NCBI RefSeq assembly: GCF_002797895.1
Contig: NZ_PGES01000001.1
Span: 2,914,001 to 2,978,000 of the forward strand
Length of the DNA: 64,000 nucleotides
Direction of reading: 5' to 3'
Source of the DNA: Janthinobacterium sp. 67
GTDB lineage: Bacteria; Pseudomonadota; Gammaproteobacteria; Burkholderiales; Burkholderiaceae_D
In this document: positions 21,082-28,988 of the stretch, piece after piece
How positions within the stretch are numbered: the stretch's first letter is position 1
Layout of the letters: each line of letters starts with the position of its first letter
Notes under the pieces: model-generated
The model's database searches: none
The model's input: the letters and a program-made list of their open reading frames with translations, nothing else
Told to the model about the DNA's origin: nothing
Translations under genes and position numbers: made by a program

Positions 21082-22122
21082 TTAGTCTCCTGCCAGTTCG
21101 ATCTGGATCTTGACGTCGCGCGGATGGCCCTGGGCCGCTTCCTCGAACGCCTGCACGCCGTCGGCAAAACCGAAGGTGCGCGAAATGAAGGGCTTCACGT
21201 CGATCTTGCCCGAAGCCAGCAAGGCGATGGCGCGCGGGAAGATGTTCGCGTAGCGGAAGACGGATTCGATGCGCACTTCCCTGGCCTGGATGGCGACGAT
21301 ATCGAAGGGGACATTTTCGGGCGGCATGCCGACCAGCACCAGGCAGCCGTTCGGGCACAGCAGGTCGACGATGTTGTCGTAGGCACGCATGCTGCCGCTG
21401 GCTTCAAAGACGATGTCGGCGCCCCAGCCGTCCGTCAGTTCGCGCACCGTATCAAACAGGCTGGCCTGGCGCACGTCGACCGTGGTCACGGCGGGATTGT
21501 CGGCGAACAGGGCCAGCTTTTCCGGCACCAGGTCGGCCAGGATCACGCGCGAGCAGCCGCCCGCCAGCGCGGCCAGCGCATTCATGGCGCCGATGGTGCC
21601 GGCACCGATCACGACGGCCACGTCGCCCGGCTTGATGGCCGCCTTTTTCGCCGCCTGCAGGCCGATGGCCAGCGGTTCGACGATGGCGCCTTCGCCGAAG
21701 CTGACGTTGTCGGGCAGCTTGAAGGTAAAGGCGGCCGGATGCACGACGTACGGCGTGAGGCAGCCGTGGATGGGCGGCGTGGCCCAGAAGCGCACGGCGG
21801 GATCGAGGTTGTACAGGCCGCGCATGGTGGCCGGCGAATCGAACTGCGGCACGCCCGGCTCCATGCAGACCCGGTCCCCTACCTTCAGGTGCGTGACTTC
21901 CGCGCCCACTTCGGCCACCACGCCGGACGCTTCGTGGCCGAGCACCATCGGCGCTTCGACGGCGAAGGGGCCGATCTTGCCGTGCTTGAAATAGTGCACG
22001 TCGCTGCCGCAGATGCCCACGGTGTGTATCCTGATTTTCACGTCGCGCGGGCCGACGGCCAGCGGCAGGTCGATGTCGCGCAGGGTGATGGAATGCGCTT
22101 GTTCCAGTACGAGTGCTTGCAT
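21082..22122 (-). CDS. Zinc-type polyol dehydrogenase (xylitol/sorbitol dehydrogenase-like)
   Basis: A 346-residue medium-chain NAD dehydrogenase oxidising a polyol at C2. The catalytic zinc ligands C38, H63 and E64 ([20 protein letters not shown]) and E149 are present. The Rossmann motif GAGTIG (173-178) and an acidic residue after strand 2 (ADL) point to NAD rather than NADP. The four structural-zinc cysteines are absent: the EPGVP region reads [20 protein letters not shown]. This is usual for bacterial xylitol/arabitol-type enzymes. Neighbouring xylulokinase favours xylitol or D-arabitol as substrate; sorbitol or mannitol remain possible. Confidence 0.9.
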   Translation of the reverse strand: MQALVLEQAHSITLRDIDLPLAVGPRDVKIRIHTVGICGSDVHYFKHGKIGPFAVEAPMVLGHEASGVVAEVGAEVTHLKVGDRVCMEPGVPQFDSPATMRGLYNLDPAVRFWATPPIHGCLTPYVVHPAAFTFKLPDNVSFGEGAIVEPLAIGLQAAKKAAIKPGDVAVVIGAGTIGAMNALAALAGGCSRVILADLVPEKLALFADNPAVTTVDVRQASLFDTVRELTDGWGADIVFEASGSMRAYDNIVDLLCPNGCLVLVGMPPENVPFDIVAIQAREVRIESVFRYANIFPRAIALLASGKIDVKPFISRTFGFADGVQAFEEAAQGHPRDVKIQIELAGD

Positions 22123-22133
22123 GATGGAATTCC

Positions 22134-23099
22134 TTATTTATGTTTGAGCATGGAGTTGAGCAGCCGTCCCAGGATGCCGACGAATAGCAGCGGCGGCAGC
22201 GCCAGCAGCACGGTCGAAGCGTTCACCACGCCCCACGGCACTTCCTGGCCCATCGAGGTAAAGGCCGACGCCACCACGGGCAGGGTCATGCTCTTCGACG
22301 AGGTGAGCGCCAGCGCGATCATCAGTTCATTCCAGACCAGCACGAAGCTGAAGACGATGCCGCCCATCAGGGTCTTCGACGCCACCGGCAGGGCCACGTG
22401 CCAGAACACCTGGTAGGGGCCGTAGCCGTCGAGCGCGGCCGCTTCCTCGATCTCTTTCGGGATGCGGGCAAACGCGGGAATCGACAGCCAGATGATGGTC
22501 GACAGGGTCACCAGCAGATACGTCACCACCATCGACAAACGCGAGTCGTACAGGCCCAGGTCGATCCAGATCGAGATCAAGGGAATGGCGACGGCGACGG
22601 GCGGCAAAAAGCGCAGCGACAACAGGAAGAACTGGATATCCTTCTTGGCCGGGATCGGATAGCGGGCGATCGCATACGCGGCCGGCACGCCCAGCACGGC
22701 CCCCAGCAGCACGGCCACGCCGACGATGGCCACGCTGTTGCCCAGTCCCGTCAGCACTTCGGGGCTGGCCAGCACCTGCTTGTAATTGGCCAGTGTCGGG
22801 CTGAAGAAAAAGCGCGGCACGGGCGTGACGATGTCCATCAGCTCCTTGAAGGAATTGAGCACGGCCCACAGGATGGGGAACAGCGCCACCAACACGATGA
22901 CGGTGGTAATGGCGGTGGTGGTGATGGCACCAATGCCGCCCGGGGTGCGCAGCACCCTAAGACACCTGACAAAACCGTTGCGAGCAGATGTGAGTTGTGG
23001 CTGAGAAGCGGAACTGTGCGCATGCACAGTGAGCATCGGAGGCCGCAAATCGCGCTGCGCAGTAGGTTTGGTTAGGGTGTTCTTAGTCAGTTTTCCCAT
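22134..23099 (-). CDS. Carbohydrate ABC transporter permease (MalG type)
   Basis: A 321-residue inner-membrane permease with six helices. The EAA loop reads [26 protein letters not shown], the coupling helix to the ATPase. The start overlaps the previous permease by 13 bases. The first 50 or so residues, [18 protein letters not shown] onward, are unusually long, polar and encoded by less GC-rich DNA than the rest. An internal ATG at 23036 is an alternative start, though without a ribosome site. It forms the transmembrane pore with the MalF-type partner. Confidence 0.9.
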   Translation of the reverse strand: MGKLTKNTLTKPTAQRDLRPPMLTVHAHSSASQPQLTSARNGFVRCLRVLRTPGGIGAITTTAITTVIVLVALFPILWAVLNSFKELMDIVTPVPRFFFSPTLANYKQVLASPEVLTGLGNSVAIVGVAVLLGAVLGVPAAYAIARYPIPAKKDIQFFLLSLRFLPPVAVAIPLISIWIDLGLYDSRLSMVVTYLLVTLSTIIWLSIPAFARIPKEIEEAAALDGYGPYQVFWHVALPVASKTLMGGIVFSFVLVWNELMIALALTSSKSMTLPVVASAFTSMGQEVPWGVVNASTVLLALPPLLFVGILGRLLNSMLKHK

Positions 23100-23998
23100 T
23101 TGGCGACCCGCTTCCAGAGTAAAGTGAAGATGACAGTCGTGGCCAGCATCATCAGCACGGCCATGCTGGACGCGTACGACACCTTGCCCATCAGGCCGAT
23201 GCCCTGCGCATACGCGTACATGTCCAGGGTTTCCGTGGAGATGCCGGGGCCGCCCTTGGTCATCACGTAGATCAGGTCGAACGAGCGCAGCGACTCGACC
23301 ATCTTGATGAACACGAGGCTCATGATGGGCACCTTCAGCATGGGCAGCGCGATGTAGGCATACACCTGGAGCGTGCTGGCGTAATCGAGGCGCGCCGCTT
23401 CCAGCGGTTCGCCGGGCAGGGTTTCCAGCAGCTTCAGGATGACGGCGCCGAAGAACAGGCCCCATTGCCAGATGTCGACCAGCGCCACCGCGTACAGGGC
23501 CGTGGCGGGATCGGCCAGCAGGGCCGTGCCGCCCAGGCCCACGCATTCGAGCAGCCAGTTCAAAATGCCCATCAGCGGCGAATACATGAACTTCCAGATG
23601 AAGGCGGCCGACACGCGCGGCAGCAGCACGGGCACGATCAAGAGCAGCGCGATGATGTCACGCGTGCGGCCCTTGACTTTCTCGAACAGGAACACGGCCA
23701 GCAGCACGCCGACGATCAGCGAGCCGGCCACGGTCACCACTTCCCAGATGGCCGACACTTGCACGGCATTGAGGAAGCGGCGGTCGCCGAACAGGCGGAG
23801 AAAATTGGCAAAGCCGACGTAATCGCTGTCGCTGTAGCGCAGCACGCGGTTTTGCAGGGCCAGGTTGATGGCAGCGATGCTGGGCACCAGGCCCAGTACC
23901 AGCAGGACCAGCAGCGGCAGGGTCAGGAAGACGGCCGGCAGCCAGGTGTGGCGTTTCTTGCGGATGGAGTGTGGCATAGGATGGCTTTCGAGCTTCAT
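23087..23998 (-). CDS. Carbohydrate ABC transporter permease (MalF type)
   Basis: A 303-residue permease with six predicted helices and the EAA motif LPGEPLEAARLDYASTLQVYAYIALPML. I chose ATG at 23998 because GGGTGA precedes it by about six bases. A TTG four codons upstream is less likely. It lacks the large periplasmic loop of true MalF, as usual for polyol importers (SmoF/MtlF type). It lies about 90 bases downstream of the substrate-binding protein gene. Confidence 0.92.
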   Translation of the reverse strand: MKLESHPMPHSIRKKRHTWLPAVFLTLPLLVLLVLGLVPSIAAINLALQNRVLRYSDSDYVGFANFLRLFGDRRFLNAVQVSAIWEVVTVAGSLIVGVLLAVFLFEKVKGRTRDIIALLLIVPVLLPRVSAAFIWKFMYSPLMGILNWLLECVGLGGTALLADPATALYAVALVDIWQWGLFFGAVILKLLETLPGEPLEAARLDYASTLQVYAYIALPMLKVPIMSLVFIKMVESLRSFDLIYVMTKGGPGISTETLDMYAYAQGIGLMGKVSYASSMAVLMMLATTVIFTLLWKRVAKWEN

Positions 23999-24087
23999 TT
24001 TTTCACCCAAAAGGCTAGGACCGGGGTCGGCCCCTGAGGGTCCGACCCCAGCGTTTCGCCGTTGGGGCTTGGAACCGTACTACCGCC

Positions 24088-25359
24088 TTATTTGCGTTTA
24101 CTGGCCCGCTGCATCACCTCGGTCGCATACTCATTCGCCTCATCCAACGCGCTTTGCACGTCGCCACGCGTGCCCGTAAACACTTCCTCCAAAACGACAC
24201 CCAGGTTGTCGCCGATGTCCGGCCACTCGGGGCTGGGCCAGATGGTGACGCGCGAGACGGGCGTGGTGTCCGTCAGGCCCGCCTGGATCTGCGGCTTGAC
24301 GTGCTTGCGGAAGTAGTCGCTGTTGATGGTGCTGCTGCGGTTGTAGTCGCTGAAGACGTTGTCCTTCAGGCGCGCCTGCTCCTGCTCCTTGCCCGTGGCG
24401 AAGGCGATGAACTTGCCCGCCGCCTGGCGCGTGCATTCATCTTTCGCGCCGGTGGCGGAGATGGCCAGGCCGTGGCCATACGCGGCCGACGCCAGCGGCG
24501 ATGGCGGACGCACGTAGCCGACCTTGTCGACCACCGAGGATTTTTTCGGGTCTTCCATCCAGTCGGCAAACGGCGTCGACTCGATCATGAAAGCCACCTT
24601 GCCCGACCTGAACGCTTCGAGCGCATTGCTCCAGTCGTAGGTGGCGCCACCGGGCGGCGAATACTTGAACAGTTCGCGGTACAGGGTGGTGGCTTTCACG
24701 GCCTGCGGCGAATTGAAGACCGGCACGCCATTGTTTTCCCACTTGCCGCCGGCGGCCAGCATGAACGGCGCCCAGCGCCACACATTCATGCCCGAGCCGC
24801 GCTGGCCCCGCGCCGCCCAGCCATACACGTTCGGCGGGCTGTTCATTTTCTTCACGGCGGCGACCAGTTCATCGAGTGTTTTCGGCACGGCGATGCCGGC
24901 CTTTTCCAGCAGGTCGCGGCGGTAGAACAGGAAATCGCTGCCGCCGATCAGGGGCGCGAAATACGCCACGCCCTTGTACGAGGCGACGGCGCGGCGGCCC
25001 GGCAGGAAGTCCTCGTAGTCGGCGTCCTTGGGCAGGTATTTGAGCAGGGGGACGACCCAGCCGGCCGTGGCGAATTCGGCCACGTTGGCTTCGTCGATGT
25101 AATAGACCTGGTAGGAGCCGGCCTTGGTGGAAGCGTCGAGCCTGGCCTTGGAGCGGCGGTCGTTTTCGCCGAAATAGCTGATTTGTACCTTGGTGCCGCT
25201 TTTCTTTTCGTACTCGGCGAGGGTCTTTTCCATCACCGTCAGGCCCAGGCTTTTTTGCGCCAGCACCTTGATCACGGGCACCGAGCAGCTTTGCGCCGAG
25301 GCGTCTGCAAACCCGGCGGACATGAGGGTGCCCCATGCAACAGCAGTCATGATTTTCAT
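24088..25359 (-). CDS. ABC transporter substrate-binding protein (sugar/polyol)
   Basis: A 423-residue periplasmic solute-binding protein of the MalE/SmoE family: signal peptide cleaved near ASAQ, then the N-lobe with LAEYEKKSGTKVQISYFGENDRRSKARLD. The hinge and C-lobe contain SGKVAFMIESTPFADWM. The long C-terminal region with WPSPEWPDIGDNLGVVLEEVFTG is typical of mannitol/sorbitol binders. It is the first gene of the leftward operon and is transcribed divergently from frcB across a 293-base gap. Exact ligand not readable. Confidence 0.92.
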   Translation of the reverse strand: MKIMTAVAWGTLMSAGFADASAQSCSVPVIKVLAQKSLGLTVMEKTLAEYEKKSGTKVQISYFGENDRRSKARLDASTKAGSYQVYYIDEANVAEFATAGWVVPLLKYLPKDADYEDFLPGRRAVASYKGVAYFAPLIGGSDFLFYRRDLLEKAGIAVPKTLDELVAAVKKMNSPPNVYGWAARGQRGSGMNVWRWAPFMLAAGGKWENNGVPVFNSPQAVKATTLYRELFKYSPPGGATYDWSNALEAFRSGKVAFMIESTPFADWMEDPKKSSVVDKVGYVRPPSPLASAAYGHGLAISATGAKDECTRQAAGKFIAFATGKEQEQARLKDNVFSDYNRSSTINSDYFRKHVKPQIQAGLTDTTPVSRVTIWPSPEWPDIGDNLGVVLEEVFTGTRGDVQSALDEANEYATEVMQRASKRK

Positions 25360-25538
25360 AACACGTCTCCATTTTTATAGTCCGGCGGTTTTCCACCGGT
25401 ATGCCAACTATAAAAACAAAGCCCATCCGCCACCACTGCAAAAGCGGCGAGTTTTCAAATACTATTTTTCAGCAAAACGGCCTCCATGCCGGCCGCGATG
25501 GGCTGATCTTTTTTACCACACACAATATATAAAGCCGC

Positions 25539-25576
25539 TTGATTTATTAATTACCCGAGCGTATATTTGGCTCGGG
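25539..25576 (+). promoter_or_regulatory. frcB promoter with operator palindrome over the -10
   Basis: TTGATT (25539-25544), 17 bases, TATATT (25562-25567) is a good sigma-70 promoter. A perfect inverted repeat CCCGAGC, nine bases, GCTCGGG (25554-25576) is centred on the -10. A repressor bound there would exclude RNA polymerase. The ROK regulator encoded at the end of the same gene set is the natural candidate. Confidence 0.75.
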
Positions 25577-25652
25577 CACCGCATTGACGGCCGCCCCCAG
25601 GCCGAGGCAATCGCCTCCCGGTAAAAAATAAATAGATTCTGGAGACAACACA

Positions 25653-26645
25653 ATGAACGTCAAACAATGCATCGCACTGGCTATCCTGACGGCAGCCGGC
25701 GGCGCCGCCATGGCCGAGGAAGCAATCGTCGGCCTGATCACCAAGACCGATACCAACCCCTTCTTCGTGAAGATGAAAGAAGGCGCGCAGCAACGCGCAA
25801 AGCTGAAGGGCGCCAAGCTGTTGACGGCGGCCGGGCGCGCCGACGGCGACAACGCCGGCCAGGTCACGGCGATCGAGAACATGGTGGCCGCCGGCGCCAA
25901 GGCGATCATGATCACGCCGAGCGATTCGAAAGCCATCGTGCCGGCCATCAAGAAGGCGCGCGCGGCCGGCGTGCTGGTGATCGCCCTCGACAGCCCGACC
26001 GAGCCGCATGACGCCACCGATGCGCTGTTCGCCACCGACAACTACAAGGCCGGCTTGCTGATCGGCCAATACGCCAAGGCCGCCTTCGCCGGCAAGCCCG
26101 TCAAGATCGCCATGCTGGACTTGTTCCCCGGCCATCCGGTGGGGATAGCCCGCCACAACGGTTTCCTGGCCGGCTACGGCGCGCCGGGCATCAGCGCCAA
26201 GACGGTCGGGCCGGCGAAAACCGCCGACGTGGTGTGCATGGCGGACAGCTTCGGCGACCAGGGCAAGGGCCAGACGGCGATGGAAAACTGCCTGCAGAAA
26301 AATCCCGACATCAATCTCGTGTACACCATCAACGAACCGGCCGCCGCCGGCGCCTACAAGGCGCTCAAGGCCCTGGGCAAGGAAAAGAACGTGATGATCG
26401 TTTCGGTCGACGGCGGCTGCGCCGGCGTGCGCGACGTCAAGGCCGGCGTCATCGCGGCGACGGCGCAGCAGTATCCGCTGAACATGGCAGGCCTGGGCGT
26501 CGAAGCCGGCGTCGAGTACGCCAAGAACGGGAAGAAGGCCAGCGGCTACGTCGACACCGGCGTCACCCTGATCAGCGACAAGCAGCAAGCGGGCGTCGAG
26601 AGCCGCGACACGACGTTCGGCCTGAACTCCTGCTGGGGTAAATAA
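25653..26645 (+). CDS. frcB: Fructose ABC transporter substrate-binding protein FrcB
   Basis: A 330-residue periplasmic-binding-protein-like I (RbsB-type) protein. It has a signal peptide to about AMAEE, then IVGLITKTDTNPFFVKMKEGAQ, the usual sugar-contact start, and DGGCAGVRDVKAGVIAATAQQYP at the hinge. The LNMAGLGVEAG and YVDTGVTLISDKQQAG segments match FrcB. Fructose specificity is supported by the adjacent GH32 fructanase and mutarotase. It is the first gene of the rightward operon. Confidence 0.88.
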   Translation: MNVKQCIALAILTAAGGAAMAEEAIVGLITKTDTNPFFVKMKEGAQQRAKLKGAKLLTAAGRADGDNAGQVTAIENMVAAGAKAIMITPSDSKAIVPAIKKARAAGVLVIALDSPTEPHDATDALFATDNYKAGLLIGQYAKAAFAGKPVKIAMLDLFPGHPVGIARHNGFLAGYGAPGISAKTVGPAKTADVVCMADSFGDQGKGQTAMENCLQKNPDINLVYTINEPAAAGAYKALKALGKEKNVMIVSVDGGCAGVRDVKAGVIAATAQQYPLNMAGLGVEAGVEYAKNGKKASGYVDTGVTLISDKQQAGVESRDTTFGLNSCWGK

Positions 26646-26666
26646 ATCCACGCAAGCAGCCGCGTT

Positions 26667-26689
26667 CGGCAAGGCTGCCTGCCTTGCCG
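26667..26689 (+). other. Intercistronic hairpin frcB/frcC
   Basis: CGGCAAGG, a seven-base loop, then CCTTGCCG form a perfect eight-base stem about 20 bases after the frcB stop, with no T tract. Such hairpins after binding-protein genes stabilise the upstream mRNA segment and raise binding-protein output over the permease. That role is inferred here. Confidence 0.6.
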
Positions 26690-26740
26690 GCGCGCGGCCG
26701 CCTGCGCGTCGCCTTTTCCCCTCTTGAATATGGATAACAG

Positions 26741-27700
26741 ATGCGTTCCACCGTTCCGACATTTATGCCGCCGCTCTCTAAACTGGGTCCGGTCATTGCC
26801 CTGCTCGCCGCCTGCGTGTTCTTTGCGTCGCAAAGCGACCGCTTCCTCAGCAGCCAGAATTTTTCCCTGATCTTGCAGCAAGTCATGGTCGTCGGCATCA
26901 TCGCCATCGGCCAGACCCTGATCATCCTGACCGCCGGCATCGACCTGTCCTGCGGCATGGCCATGGCCCTGGGCTCGGTCATCATGACCAAATTCGCCGT
27001 CGACCTCGGCATGAACCCCTATCTCGCGATCGGGTGCGGCATCGCCGTCACCGTGCTGATCGGCTTCATCAACGGCGCGCTGGTCACCTCGATCAAGCTG
27101 CCGGCGTTTATCGTCACGCTGGGCACGATGAACATTGCCTTCGCCGTCACGCAGCTGTACTCGCAGGCCCAGACCGTCACCGGCCTGCCGGAAGCGATGG
27201 GATTTTTCGGCAACACCTTCCAGCTCGGCCAGGCCACCTTTACCTACGGCACCGTGCTGATGCTGGGCATGTACGTGCTGACCTGGCTGTACCTGCGCGA
27301 GACCGCGCCCGGCCGCCACCTCTACGCCGTCGGCAACAATCCGGAAGCGGCCCGCCTGACCGGCATCGCCACGAATAAAGTTTTGCTGGGCGTCTACATG
27401 ATCGCCGGGATGTGCTACGGCATCGCCGCGCTGATGTCCGTGGCGCGCATGGGCGTGGGTGACCCGCAGGGCGGCCAGACCGACAACCTCGACAGCATCA
27501 CCGCCGTCGTGCTCGGCGGCACCAGCCTGTTCGGCGGGCGCGGCTCGATCATGGGCACCCTGGTCGGCGTGCTGATCGTCGGCGTGTTCCGCAACGGCCT
27601 GACTTTGATGGGCGTGTCCTCGGTGTACCAGATCCTGGTGACGGGCATCCTGGTCATCCTGGCCGTGGCCACCGATCAACTGACACACAAGAAAGGTTGA
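26741..27700 (+). CDS. frcC: Fructose ABC transporter permease FrcC
   Basis: A 319-residue permease of the RbsC/FrcC (CUT2) family with eight to ten hydrophobic helices. IIAIGQTLIILTAGIDLSCG near the N-terminus and TAVVLGGTSLFGGRGSIMGT near the C-terminus are the conserved family segments. It follows frcB after 95 bases and its stop shares a base with the frcA start (TGATG). It builds the membrane pore, probably as a homodimer. Confidence 0.9.
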   Translation: MRSTVPTFMPPLSKLGPVIALLAACVFFASQSDRFLSSQNFSLILQQVMVVGIIAIGQTLIILTAGIDLSCGMAMALGSVIMTKFAVDLGMNPYLAIGCGIAVTVLIGFINGALVTSIKLPAFIVTLGTMNIAFAVTQLYSQAQTVTGLPEAMGFFGNTFQLGQATFTYGTVLMLGMYVLTWLYLRETAPGRHLYAVGNNPEAARLTGIATNKVLLGVYMIAGMCYGIAALMSVARMGVGDPQGGQTDNLDSITAVVLGGTSLFGGRGSIMGTLVGVLIVGVFRNGLTLMGVSSVYQILVTGILVILAVATDQLTHKKG

Positions 27701-28497
27701 TGAACATGAAAACGCATGTGCAAGCCGTATTCCAGGCCCGCGGCCTGGTCAAGCGCTACGGCAGCGTGACCGCGCTCGACGGCACCGATTTTGATTTGTT
27801 GCCGGGCGAGATACTCGCCGTGATCGGCGACAACGGCGCCGGCAAATCCTCGCTGATCAAGGCCCTGTCAGGCGCCCTCGTCCCGGACGAAGGCGAGATG
27901 CTGCTCGACGGCAAGCCACTCCACCTCAAGTCGCCGATCGACGCCCGCCGCTACGGCATCGAGACGGTGTACCAGGACCTGGCGGTGGCGCCGGCCATGA
28001 CGATCGCCGAGAACCTGTTCCTCGGCCGCGAACTGCTGCGCAAGGGCATGCTGTCGCGGTTTTTGCGCCTGATCGACAAGAAGAGCATGCTGGCCGAGGC
28101 GGAAGCCCATATGCGCGATTTGAAAATCGGCATCCGTTCGATGAAGCAAGCCGTCGGCACCCTGTCGGGCGGCCAGCGCCAGGGCGTGGCCGTGGCGCGC
28201 AGCACGGCGTTTGCCAGGCATGTCGTGATACTTGATGAACCAACCGCCGCACTCGGCGTAAAGGAGGGCAATATGGTACTGGAACTGATACGCAACGTGC
28301 GCGAGCGCGGCCTGCCGGTGATTTTGATCAGCCACAACATGCCGCACGTGTTCGAAATCGCCGACCGCATCCACGTGCAACGCCTGGGCAAGCGCGTCGC
28401 CGTGCTGAACCCGAAGCACATCAGCATGTCCGACACCGTGGCGGTGATGACGGGCGCCAAGAGCGCCGAAGACTTTCCGGAGGAAGCCCATGCTTAA
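27700..28497 (+). CDS. frcA: Fructose ABC transporter ATP-binding protein FrcA
   Basis: A 265-residue single-domain ATPase, unlike the two-domain RbsA. This size is diagnostic for FrcA-type importers. Walker A is GDNGAGKSS (43-51), the Q-loop is VYQDLAVAP, the signature is LSGGQRQG and Walker B is VVILDEPTAAL. The ATG at 27700 overlaps the frcC stop; another in-frame ATG lies two codons later. The 3' end overlaps the mutarotase gene by eight bases, showing translational coupling. Confidence 0.92.
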   Translation: MNMKTHVQAVFQARGLVKRYGSVTALDGTDFDLLPGEILAVIGDNGAGKSSLIKALSGALVPDEGEMLLDGKPLHLKSPIDARRYGIETVYQDLAVAPAMTIAENLFLGRELLRKGMLSRFLRLIDKKSMLAEAEAHMRDLKIGIRSMKQAVGTLSGGQRQGVAVARSTAFARHVVILDEPTAALGVKEGNMVLELIRNVRERGLPVILISHNMPHVFEIADRIHVQRLGKRVAVLNPKHISMSDTVAVMTGAKSAEDFPEEAHA

Positions 28498-28945
28498 GGG
28501 AATCGATCCGCTGCTCAGCCCGGAATTGCTGAAGATCCTGTGCGAAATGGGCCATGGCGAGGAAATCGTGCTGGTCGATGCCAACTTCACCAGCCAGACC
28601 CTGGGCCAGGGCAAGCCGCTGGTGCGCCTGCCCGGCATCGGCCTGCAGCGCGCCAGCGCGGCGCTGCTGTCGGTGTTTCCGCTCGACGCCATGGTGGACC
28701 AGCCGGTCGCCTTCATGAAGGTATGCCACACCGCCGACGGCTATCTGTCGGCGCTGCAGCGCACCATGCTCGAGCAGATCGCCGCCAGCGGCGCCGCCAC
28801 GCCCGAGCAATGCGAGGCGGTCGAGCGCTTCGCCTTCTACGAACGCGTCAAGGGCGCCTACGCCATCGTGCAGACCGGCGAAATGCAACCGTACGCCAAT
28901 TTCCTGTTCAAGAAGGGTGTGATCAGCGATCCGCTGGCGGGCTGA
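28490..28945 (+). CDS. RbsD/FucU family sugar mutarotase
   Basis: A 151-residue protein of the FucU/RbsD fold, interconverting sugar anomers. MLKGIDPLLSPELLKILCEMGHGEEIVLVDANF is the canonical N-terminus and FAFYERVKGAYAIVQTGE the C-terminal active-site strand, with the conserved H22, D30 and the Tyr pair. It is embedded between the fructose importer and the fructanase, so it probably accelerates anomerisation of imported or released fructose. FucU proper acts on fucose, and that remains possible. Confidence 0.87.
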   Translation: MLKGIDPLLSPELLKILCEMGHGEEIVLVDANFTSQTLGQGKPLVRLPGIGLQRASAALLSVFPLDAMVDQPVAFMKVCHTADGYLSALQRTMLEQIAASGAATPEQCEAVERFAFYERVKGAYAIVQTGEMQPYANFLFKKGVISDPLAG

Positions 28946-28988
28946 GGAACGTGCAGCCGGAATAAAACATAAAATATAAGGAGACAGC

